Source of the DNA: Pristionchus mayeri | Lineage: Eukaryota > Nematoda > Chromadorea > Rhabditida > Neodiplogasteridae | Reading direction: 5' to 3' | Length of the DNA: 64,000 nucleotides | NCBI GenBank assembly: GCA_036245805.1 | Contig: BTRK01000001.1 | Span: 17,615,087-17,679,086 of the forward strand | Part shown: piece after piece, positions 33,361 to 44,200 of the stretch | Numbering within the stretch: position 1 is the first letter of the stretch | How the letters are laid out: every line of letters begins with the position of its first letter | The notes under the pieces: model-generated | Database searches by the model: none | What the model was told of the DNA's origin: nothing | What the model saw: only the letters and a program-made list of their open reading frames with translations | Position numbers and translations under genes: made by a program

Positions 33361-34180
33361 GGGTCATGGTCTGGAAAACCTCGCCGCCAGTGTTGGGCAA
33401 CTATGCTACCGAGTCGATAATTCCATAATAACTCAACAGGATAAATCGAAACTGTTCTACAAAACTCCACTTCTTGTCAATATTTTCTGTCGAATCATTT
33501 CCCTTCCCTAGCCAATCTTTCCCTCGCTACAGGATATCTCTTCATATCAGTAGTATGTCAGTGTACCTCTCATATCCTATCGTACCTTGTCCACGTAAAT
33601 CCTGTTTGCCATTGAGAGGGAGACTTTCGGTCGACGAATCAGTGCGATCACATTGCCCAGTACTCTCGTCAGTTCCTCCTTCGTCTCTCCTCCCGCACCA
33701 TCGTGCACGAGGGCCAGAACCGAGGCTGAAAAGAACAATTTACCGATTCAATTTAAATTATCGTGAGCACCTTGGTTAGTATGGAAATCTACTTGAAAGG
33801 CGGAAACTAGTGCAAAACAGCTTATAATTGTCAATGACGAACCGAAGGACACGGGCAAAATGACGATTTGCTCTTCTTCATTCTTTGAGGCAGAACGCAG
33901 AGGGCAAAGTGAGAGAGGGAGAGGGAGGACATCTGACAGGACAACGATGAGATAAAGAGAAGTTTGAATAAGAAGATAGCGCTCGGTAAACGAAAATATT
34001 AGTGCAAAAAAACGAACGAATATGATCGACCGACCGAGAGGAAAGAGTGAAGTATGAATGGAGAAGTTGGTCTGTCCAAAGTAAGATACAGAGTGAATTG
34101 CTTATGCAAATTGGCAAATGAGATGGATTCAGATGCACGATAATTACCATTTCTGCACGCAGCAACCCAGATTGAGCAAT

Positions 34181-35172
34181 ATCACGCCTCTCGCGAGAGA
34201 ATCAGGACAAAATGCCCATATCTTGGTACATTCGAAAAAGTAGATTTTGAGGTTTTGGAAATTCCTGGGGTAATCGGTCTTTCTGAATCCGATTCCGGGT
34301 CGATCTACAACCTATCTTGTTCGGCGGCTGCAGCAGCTTGATGCAGAGATTCGAAACTTTTCCTTTCGAGGTTCTGAAAATGGCTTCACATTTCTTCATG
34401 CAGGCTGAAATTTGGCATGTAGGCTTCAATTATGACCTACTTTGACTATTTGGAGTAATTTTGAAGTAGGTCAACCGAATCGGTCTGAGCAGTTTTTCTG
34501 ATGTAAAGTTTTTAGTTCGAAACAAACACAAGCCAAACATTTGCATCGTTTAGAGAATTAAGTTCCGCATCTCCCTGATTTTTTTCAGATTTTTACCATT
34601 CGGTCTTGGTACTTTTTCAAACGAAAAACTGAGAAAATGCGAATGAGGCGCCTGGCTGCACCAAGTGCTGCGCGCAACGCTTAACGCTCTCAGCGCTCGG
34701 TGCAGCCAGGCGCCTCATGCGCACTTTCACAGTTTTTCGCTTGAAAAAAGCATCAAGACCGAATGGTAAAAATCTGAAAAAAATCAGGGAGATGCAGAAT
34801 TTATTTCTCTAAACGATGCAAAAGTTTGGTTTGTGTTTGTTTCGAACTAAAAAACGTTACATCAGAAAAACTGCTTAGACCGATTCGGTTGACCTACTTC
34901 AAAATTACTTCAAATAGTCAAAGTAGGTCATAATTGAAGCCTACATGTCAAATTTCAGCCTCCATGAAGAAATGTGAAACCATTTTCAGAACCTCGAAAG
35001 GCAAAGTTTCGAATCTCTGCATCAAGCTGCTGCAGTCGCCGAACAAGATAGGCTGTAGATCGACCCGGAATCGGATTCAGAAAGACAGATTCCCCCAAGA
35101 ATTGCCAAAATCTCAAAATCGATTTTTTCGAATGTACCAGGGTTGTCCTGATTCTCTCGTGAGAGGCGTGAT
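34181..35172. repeat. Palindromic foldback element, about 1 kb
   Basis: The left end ATCACGCCTCTCGCGAGAGA is mirrored by the right end TCTCTCGTGAGAGGCGTGAT. The arms remain complementary to a centre near 34,670, where GAGGCGCCTGGCTGCACC and its complement surround a short loop. ORFs inside it are mirror images of each other and not proteins. Confidence 0.85.
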
Positions 35173-36223
35173 ATGACATTATTGAATCTGACTATATTGT
35201 AATATTTTTCCACAATCCGCCGTATTTATTGATCTCCGTATTACTGAATCGTTTCATTATCATTTATCAGACGCGAATAGACTCGATGCGTCGGCGTAGG
35301 CTTTGAATGTTCTCGTCCATATGCTAATCGAGTTAAGATGAACTATGAGCTGCGAAAATTGTTACCCGTCTTTCAATTGCTCACAATTTGCATCGAAGTT
35401 TTTGTTCTTCACTCCCTCCTCCACTCCCCCTCCGCTTCCGGTTACTCAAACTGTGACTAGGTTTATTCTCTATTACAGAGAATTTAAAAAAAACAATTCA
35501 GATGCTAGATGGTCCCAGCCTATGAATGCTTTTCCATTCATTATAAACCATCCGGCTATTCCAGTCCGAACAGAACAGTTGCAGATTGACGGAATTTTGA
35601 TATCGGTCATCATCGCCGAGATTCAGAAGGCAACAAGAAGTCGACTTCCCTTGTCTGCCCTCTTTTTTTCCTTCGATTGCAAACCTCTTCCCACCCTCCG
35701 ATTTCCGATTGACGCACGATTGAATCATTAGATGAGCATCATAAATAATTCAAATAATGGTGACTCAGCTTTTATTTTCATATAAACACTTCACTCAATT
35801 CAGGAAAATGAGTAGAGTTGATGAATAAATAAAGACCTTCAAACGTTTTCTCTTTTCTTAGAGGGAAGCGTGAAGTGTGCATGTGTCACTTGATTGCATT
35901 TCAAATTTGCGAACTTCGGAATACTTCTCCTGTCCATTAACTCTAATGTTTTGAAGGCAGGCAACAAAATCTCGACATTGAAAACTATTTTCCCGGACTC
36001 TATTTTGCTTGTATAATTATTAATTCCAATACAATAACCACGCGCACAACTGCTTTGCTTCTCTCATATAAACGAATCGACCCCGCCCCCTGGCAAAGAT
36101 CCTACATACTATGTCATTACTGGCGTTCGCGACGCGTCGTTTATCTCCAGTTCATCGATGCACAAATCTTTGTTTGATTCAAATCTCATTCACATCTTTG
36201 TTTTATCAGCGTTATTTGAAGAA
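35173..36223. other. Segment upstream of RING-RRM copy 2; no gene seen
   Basis: From about 35,605 it resembles 3210-3857. It ends with CTGGCAAAGATCCTACATAC (about 36,091), also found before copy 1. No ORF in it looks real. Confidence 0.55.
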
Positions 36224-37085
36224 ATGCCAATTACAAATGATAACCGTCGCACACTGTTCGAAATCAACCCTTTAATTGCGGGGATATACAATTAAAATTG
36301 GATTGAACACAAAAATTGGGAGTTAATTGCAGAAATCGGGCCTTATCCAGTGTCCCTTCTGTCGCCAGCTCTCGGCATATATAGAGCTGAGGGAGGATAA
36401 ACTAGATGACACGGTGGAGAAGGATGAAGAAAGGAAAGAAAAACAAGAAGTCGCTTCTGGAACATCTAACACTGCAACGAGTGTAATAACAGGGAGAATG
36501 AAGAAGGAGGGGAGGAAGGAGATCAAAGAGGATAAACAGGCAGTTCCTTCTGGCATCGCTGTATCGGCGACGAGTGGAACAACTAGAGGAAGGAAGAAAG
36601 AAATGAAACGGAATGTTGCGCATGGTGCACCATTACGTGCACAAAGAGGAAATACGCTGGAGGAAGAGGAGAGCAACACAAGAAGACTCCCGTAGTCTTC
36701 CATCGCCTTGCAGTGGTGTTGACTGCTGCGTCTACGTGGGAAATCTGCCTAATATGACGGACCAATACGAACTACGCAAACTAATGAGCCAGTCACTAGC
36801 GTCAAGTGAGAATTTTTGAATAATCGTGAAAATCTTAATCATTTCCTAATCCTTCCTTATCTTAATCACAACAATTAGATCAAATACACATCTAGCTGTT
36901 CCATGGGAAAAATAATTTATAATTGTAGTCTCATTTCGGACCGCACCACTGGACACTTCAAAGGGTTCGGATTCTGTAAATTCCGTGATTCTTTCTCTGC
37001 AAGAAAAGCTGTACATGAACTGAATGGAATCAACTTCCGTGGCTGCAGACTCCGCGTGGAAATGAAGAAAGAAAGAGTGGAATGA
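36224..37085 (+). pseudogene. RING-RRM protein gene, copy 2, lacking the first half of the RING
   Basis: The start block MPITNDNRRTLFEI (36,224) matches copy 1. After LI the sequence jumps to the region that precedes GLIQCPFCRQLSAY in copy 1, so the N-terminal domain and the CEIC...CGH half of the RING are deleted. The second RING half, the Lys/Glu linker (KEIKEDKQAVPSGIAVSA) and the RRM remain: CVYVGNLPNMTDQYELRKLM at about 36,731-36,790, then KGFGFCKFRDSFSARKAV in the last exon (to the TGA at 37,085). The spliced order of linker and RNP2 exon is in shifted frames here. Copy 1 keeps what copy 2 lost, but is broken by transposons, so this window has no complete gene of the pair. Confidence 0.7.
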
Positions 37086-37098
37086 GCAATTCCCTTAA

Positions 37099-37386
37099 AG
37101 GGGTGCTCCGGGGAATGAATGCTAGGGAGTCCCATTACGAAAATTCTGCGCTCTCAATGGGAAGCTGTAGCTAATTTTACCCAGAGATGAGGTGAATATT
37201 ACGTAGACGAAGTGAAACATAAATGAATTATTCACAACCCTGCGCAATCAATGAAATTTGCGCGTATGTAAATAGCCTCAGAGGCGTCTGTGGAATTTCG
37301 GGCAACGCGATTTATGATCGGGTGAGTGAGCTATACAACATCCCCATTCTCATTGTGGGCGGCCAAATATTCCCCGGAGCACCCCT
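37099..37386. mobile_element. MITE with TTAA target duplication, copy 1
   Basis: TTAA (37,095-37,098), then AGGGGTGCTCCGGGGAAT, and at the other end ATTCCCCGGAGCACCCCT followed by TTAA (37,387-37,390). The perfect terminal repeat is about 18 bp and the length 288 bp. A second copy lies at 59,577-59,867. TTAA duplications are made by piggyBac and Kolobok transposases; which one moves this MITE is unknown. Confidence 0.85.
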
Positions 37387-38242
37387 TTAATATTCGAAAT
37401 ATGCTTACCGATTATGTGTTGTGTCAATATGTATCGTGTCCATTCATATTTTTTTAATTGATCGGTGTAATTGATAGTCATTAAACGTATTTATTTCTTG
37501 ACACTGGCACAACTAGTGAAGGAAAGCTCGAGTACAATCTCAATTCGTCTATAAATTAATGAATTTCACAACACTCGCGAGATCGCAAAATCAGACAAGA
37601 AATTAAAGTGACAAGTAGTAAAAGAGTTGCAGAAGGGGGAAAGGAATGCACGGATGCCAGTAGTGAGGAGATTGCCATAGCTATAGTTAATGGATAATTG
37701 GGTACTAGGTCGAATGTGAACTATGACGGCATGATGTCTTTGCCATATCAAAGGCGGCACGACAGTTCCCATCCGATGTAGAATCGATAATTGAAGTAAA
37801 GTGAGAACAGAAAGCATTACAATGATGTTGGTACGCGGAAAAAGGCAAATGAGCTGGAAAATGATGATTTATGCACAAATGGTTAAATTTTCCTCTCTTT
37901 TGTCCACGATTTTCCTCGCACTCATACCAACACCATTGATACGGTTTCTGTTCTCGCAATAGATGGAAATAAGTAATGATGATTACTGAGAGGAAGCTCG
38001 CTGAGCCATTTGAGATTATCACTTGAGAGGGAATTGCGGGTTGAGAAATATCTGGTAATTATGTTGGAACTGGTACAAGCACCGATCGATAGCGTCGAGT
38101 AGATAAGAGTTGCTGTTAATGAAAATACAATGCACATCTAGATAGCCGATACGTTCTTATTGGAAATTTACACTAGTCTCAACTTCTTTCCCACTTTGAA
38201 AAAAAAAGTGTGAAGAAAAGAGAGAAATTATGCGAGGGACAA
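37387..38242. other. Stretch without a recognised gene; holds a second short palindrome
   Basis: Between the MITE and the receptor stop codon there is no supported exon. At 37,707-37,777 lies a diverged copy of the palindrome found at 22,798-22,886. Confidence 0.45.
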
Positions 38243-41200
38243 TCACAGATTTCCATTGAGAGATCCGACTGATCCGTGGGAGGGATAGATGGAACTCTTC
38301 GGCCTCGTGTGCTCCTCAGATGAACACCTACAGAGATCAAAGATAAATTTTATTTTCGAAACTAAAATAATGTAAGAAAGTATATAAAAAAATGTTTCGA
38401 AACTAATAATATTTAGAAAAAAAAAACCTTCGATCATCGGGATTCCTCTTCATCGGTGTGGTTGGTGTGGAGGGGAGGTCGGAGCGGGACTGCGATGTAA
38501 ATTGTTGAGTTAACACAAAACATCATGCACACTTTTAATGTTTCGTGAGCACTCTCGACATTAATTTGTTTAGATACGGTTAATTTTTCTTCCCGTATTA
38601 GTTAATCTTCCAAATTTACTGTTCTCTAAGCATGGAAACAACACTCACCAACTCCGTTGAGATGCTGACTCGGACGCTCTCCGTGCAGTTCCTCAATGAC
38701 GCCATCTCGTGCTCGCCCCCGGAGCCTCGACGCTGGCGAATACGACGGAGAGAAGCGGCACTGATAAAAAATTCATTTAAAAAAATAATTATAAAAAAAC
38801 ATTTTTTTTGTAATTACAGTTGTAAAAAGTACGCAAAATTACTCTAGACTGGCTAATTCTGATCATGTTACCTCTCGGACCCTCCATATTGATAAAGTGG
38901 TCGATTGCCCACTGGAATATTCACGAGGAATCGTTTGATCGTCATTCGATAGGGAGCGTAGATGAGGGAAGTGATAAGGGGATTCACAATCTAAAAGATG
39001 CATATTTACAGTCGCGAGCATAAGTCACCGGACACTTTTGGAATGGGTTTGAACTTTTTAACCAGGAAAACTTCAATTCTGCTAGTAGGATGTTATGCAC
39101 CAAATTCATCGGAGATTTTTCTTTTTTATATTGGGGTATGACGCAATCGCACAGTCGTTGCGTAGTAATGACGCAATCAAAATGTACTTTTTCAAAACGG
39201 CATTATTCTTACATGGATTTTTTCCAGCTCGCCAAACTTTATGAGGTTGGAATCATCGTCGAGGCTTACCCAGAAAATTTTTTGATGTTGCTGCGCGACC
39301 ATACATTTGCTGCAGCCTTGCTGCAAAATCGAGGTCAAAAATTCAGATCTCGGCTCCTAGTCAAGCTAGAGACTGGTTCAAGGCATCAAAATGATCGCCA
39401 TCATGAGCCCAGATGATCCTGAGAATATGAAAACAATATCTCGAAATTTGCACTCAGGGCATGAAAAAATCACTTTTTTACATGGACATTATTTGGACAT
39501 TCTCAACTACATGGGAAACGTAGGTAAAAATCTGGTTTTCGCATAGGAATGTTCGAAATGTATTGAAGATCTGATTCCCAACTTTTTAGAGCGATTGGAT
39601 GTCGTCCCTGCCGCGGCGACGGTTCTTCGGAGGTATACTGGGGTCGAGAAACACCCTGTTTACCCCTATGAGCGAGAGAGTACAAGCGTAAACAAGGTGT
39701 TTCCCGGCCCTAGTATACCTCCGAAAAACGTTCGCCGCGGGCAGGAAAGATATCCAATCGCTCTAAAAAGTTGGGAATCAGATCTTAAATACATTTTGAA
39801 CATTTCTATGCAAAAACCAGATTTTTACCTACATTTCCCATGTAGTTATGAATGTCCAAAAAAAAGTGATTTTTTCATGCCCTGAGTGCACATTTCGAGA
39901 TATTGTTTTCATATTCTCAGGATCATCTGTACTCATGATGGCATTTTGATGCCTTGAACCAGTCTCTAGTTTGACTAGGAGCCGAGATCTGATTTTTTGA
40001 CCTCGATTTTGCAGCAAGGCTGCAGCAAATGTACGGTCGCGCAGCAACATCAAAAAATTTTCTGGGTAAGCCTCGACGATGATTCCAACCTCATAAAGTT
40101 TGGCGAGCTGGAAAAAATCCACGTAAGAATAATGCCGTTTTGAAAAGTACATTTTGATTGCGTCATTACTACGCAACGACTGTGCGATTGCGTCATACCC
40201 CAATATAAAAAAGAAAAATCTCCGATGAATTTGGTGCATAACATCCTACTAGCAGAATTGAAGTTTTCCTGGTTAAAAATTTCAAACCCATTCCAAAAGT
40301 GTCCGGTGACTTATGCTCGCGACTGTATTTGTGCAACGATATACCACCATGTAGTGCAACCAAGAGTCCCGGATACTTGTACTATCTGGATCAAAAGCAC
40401 CCAAAAACATTCAGCAACATCAGCACATTTATTTTCGATTTTATCATGTTTCCTTCTATCATAGTCATCATTGTCCCTGTCAGAGAATCGACAGAGTAAT
40501 ATAATGTATAGTCTCTCCGTGAGTCATACAGACTAAATTGGCTCCCATTTCACTCACGGGGTTGATAGTCAGCAAATACACGAGACACCAGGCAATCCAC
40601 GTCATCCGCAATCGATCCGCGCACTCGAGACTCGACCATCTGAATTATATGCACATATTAGCACATCGAGTCATGTTGTCCTTGCTAAAAAAATGTACTC
40701 ATATCTTGCCAAACACATCTAATATCCGTATTATGGTACAATACATATCATTCTCCTTCAGTTTTATTGCCCCAGATCGGGGATTCGGCCAAACTTTCGA
40801 TCTTTTACCCATGCGATCAAAATTTGAAGTCAACGACTTTCGTACTCAAACCAACAGGTGTATTTGGCTGGATTTCGGGGAACATTGCGAAATAGAAATG
40901 ACTTGTATCACTCACGTGAACAGATGAATTCTCGCGAGATTCATCAGTCGGTAGGGCAGAAGGGAGAAGGAGGTCCAGGCAGTGGTGGCGAAAATGAACA
41001 CAAGCGATTTCACCTGGAAAATGCTGCATTTTTTTAGCATTAGCACATCACCACTAGCGGGTTATTTTACTAAAGAAGTGGGAGTTATTTTCTGTTTATT
41101 ATTACATGTGGTTTGTTATTTTTTTACATTTGTGATTCTCACCTTATTCGAGAAATTGGTCTGATCGTTGCCAACAAATGAGGCGTTTCGCTTCTGTCTC

Positions 41201-44200
41201 GTGAGCTGAAAATATACGTTTAAGACCTCGAAATTTCGTTGTTTCCACTGTCCAAAACAGACAAAACAAGTCCGTGCCTGGTGTACCCGCCAATTCTGAT
41301 GCCAAGAGACCAATTTCAGAAGCTTTTCTGTCTCAATATCTCCGTGTAATGGAGACCGTGTGCTTCAACAAGACTTGTGTGTAAGTAAAAAATTATGAAT
41401 ACAATTAAATATATTTTTAGTGGTCTTATCGTACTAGTGAGTCCCCGTTGGGTAATTGCTTCCGAATATCGAACACTGATCGCAATTTTGACAACCGTGG
41501 AAATTATATTCACGATCACATTCACAGTGATCCTAACCGCGGCAATGATTGTCTTTTCCAAGGTGATTGCACAACTCAAAATAGTTGACCATGGTCCGAC
41601 AATGTTATCACCCACGCCGGATCGTACTTTTGCTAATGTCGAGATTGCAGCATGAAAAAAATAATTCGAAAAATAATAAAATATTTAGCAGTCCTCTGTG
41701 TTTCATCCCAATATGATGCGATTGTCAAAATTCTTGTGTGTTCATTTCTACTTCGTCGTAATATCTCGGATAATAGTACTTTTCTATCAATTTGGAGTGT
41801 ACAAGTTCACCGGTTAGCTTATCATATTTTATCATCACTCTTGTGCACATTTCTTCAGCTTTTCTTACCTTCGGTGCTGCAATCATTATTTTTGCATCAA
41901 TACTACGAGCATACACTGCGTTCTCCATTGTATTTATCTTCTTAGCTTTCGTGAGCAGTATTTTATTTCATCATGCAGTTTCAAAAATAATTGCATTAAT
42001 TTAGTCATAAAAAAAATAATTTCAGATAATTGAGCGGTTTTTCGCCTCGATTTACGTTCGCGACTATGAAAAGAATCATCGATCCTGGATCGCAATCATA
42101 GTGTTGATCCTAGTTTTCGCACTCTCTGTAATGAGCGCTTGTGATATTACATTCGGTGAGAAATACAACGCGTCATTAATATTTTTTTGTTGAATAATCA
42201 CATTTCTTCTGCTCTAACTTCAGCTCTTTTCAAATTCCCCGGTATCGTAGCGCCAATCTCTCTATTCTTGATGATACTAGCGGCTGGAATTGTAAGAGTT
42301 ATTTGTGTTTATTTTCGAAAGTCAAATTTGAGATGTCGATCTGCCTATTCGTCTATAACAAGAGACGACTGGGCATTTTGTTGAAGCAGAGCGACAAGTA
42401 CACGTTCACAGAACGATACCAACTGGATGAGAACATTCGAGCATTCAAGGCTTGTAGTGTTAATTTTTTTTCCAACTACAAATCTAAAGCGCATTTCGAA
42501 CCTGTATTTCTTTCAGTTTCTGCTCATAATTGCGGGTACGGCTACAGCATGTGGCTGTTCTTGCTTTCTCATTATGATCTTCTGGGTGCTCCACGTTGAC
42601 GATAGAAACTACGCTGCTGTCTCAGGGGCCGCCTTTGACTTGTGTCTGGCCATGTGAATTTTATTTCGTGTTGTTTTTCCTTTAACTTTGTATTATTTAG
42701 CATAATCCAAGTAATTGCAGAACATGCAACCTTTGGATGTCCGTGATTCTCTTCAATCAACCAATCTGGCGCGAGGAGTTTCTCTCAATAATCTCCGTAC
42801 TTTTGAGAATCAAGATGTGGAGACGATTGTAGTCTCATCATAACATTTTGATTTAGAAAAGGAGCACAACGAAAGGCTACAACTCATTCAACTCGTAAAT
42901 TGGGAACTGAAGGAGACGTTTATTTCCGAGACTTATCTGGAGTTTGGAACACGCAGTTGAATAGGAAAGAAGCCCCGACATAATTATCGAAACATTGTAA
43001 TTACTGATGTCATGATAAAATACTTGGATATGTGTGCGTGAGAAAGTGTTGTGAGACTAGCGATTACCACTTGAGAAATAAATGAAAAATATCTGAAAAT
43101 ATACACTATACCTGGAACTTTTTTTCCCGCTGTCCAAAACATGTCCGTGCCAGGTGTAATCGCTAATTAAGAAACCCAGGGTGCGATTTCGGTGGATTTC
43201 ATTTTCAACATCGTCAGACGATGGAGACTGTGTGTTTTAACAAGACTTGTGTGTGAGTTGACATACTTGAATTCATGGTTAATGGCATTGTTTTAAAAGA
43301 GGGATTGTGGTTTTCGTGAGCCCTAACTGGGCAATATCGTCTACATTCTGGACGGTTATTACAACATTGACCGCGATAGAGATATTCTTCATGGTGCTCT
43401 TTAAAGCTATTCCTAGTACATCAATGGTCATATTTTCGAAGGTGAGATTGTTCCAAAGAGACTCAAGTAAATGATAATAGCAATCATCTTTATTTCACCC
43501 CAATATGATGCGAATGTCCGTATTTTTGTACATTCATTTTTATTTCTATCTAATTTCGAGATTTGTATTACTTTTCTATCAGTTTGGAGTTTTACGAATC
43601 ACAGGTAAACTTTGTGAATTTGATAAATTAATGGTTAATTAGAATAACTATAATATTTTTTATAGCGAGACTTACTTTCGGATCGGGGATCATTATCTTT
43701 GCCTCGATGTTACGAGTTTACACTTCTTTCTCCATAGTTTTTGTATTTCTAGCTTTTGTGAGACCAAAATGCATTGAAATCAGCGAATGAGAAATTTCAG
43801 ATTGTCGAACGACTATTCGCTACGATTTATGCTCGAGATTACGAAAAGAATCATCGATCTTGGATCGCGGATATTGGATTATTAGCCGTCTTCGTCATAT
43901 CGATAATCAATTCGTGCGATATAACCTTCTGTTAGTTTTTTACTTTTCTTAATCGTTTCTTCGAAACGCCCATTTCAGCGCTTTTCAAATTCCCTGGTGT
44001 AACCGCTCCGATTGCTCTGTTATTCATAATGCTAGCTGCTGGATTAGTATGTTTTCATGTTTTTGTTTTTATTGAAACGTAAGTTTCGTATTTCAGATGT
44101 CCATCGTTCTCTTCGTCTATAACAAGAGGCGATTGGACCTTCTGATACACAGGAGCGAGCAGTACACATTCACGGAGCGATATCAACTAGATGAGAACAT

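Larger units (their letters stand above)
31701..33960 (-). pseudogene. Serpin gene, 5' half only
   Basis: Minus-strand exons in order are: a first exon ending at 33,843 with EEQIVILPVSF (start about 33,900-33,960, not fixed); 33,725-33,586 (ASVLALVHDGAGGETKEEL, then SLSMANRIYVDK); 32,298-32,200 (NIDIKPEYNSHLKKEF); 32,137-32,027 (TVNTFIRGATKGEICGVV, then AILVNAIFYK); and 31,963-31,701 (RGWASPFQPMKNHKLPFHG, then FMCQSGLFRHSIASDLKM). The last may include one short intron. These match the serpin N-terminal helix, the N-to-F-strand region, the VNAIFYK shutter strand and the M.Q.G.F sheet segment. Nothing for the second half follows before the transposon block. Its last exon covers the same protein segment as the first exon of the other serpin piece (23,640-23,563), so the two are more likely broken paralogues than one split gene. 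A mariner-type element occupies the second intron. Confidence 0.78.

Noticed and set aside
39090..40244. ORFs of 96-136 codons that recur in both orientations
   Set aside because: They are products of the CAGTCGCGAG foldback arms, not genes.
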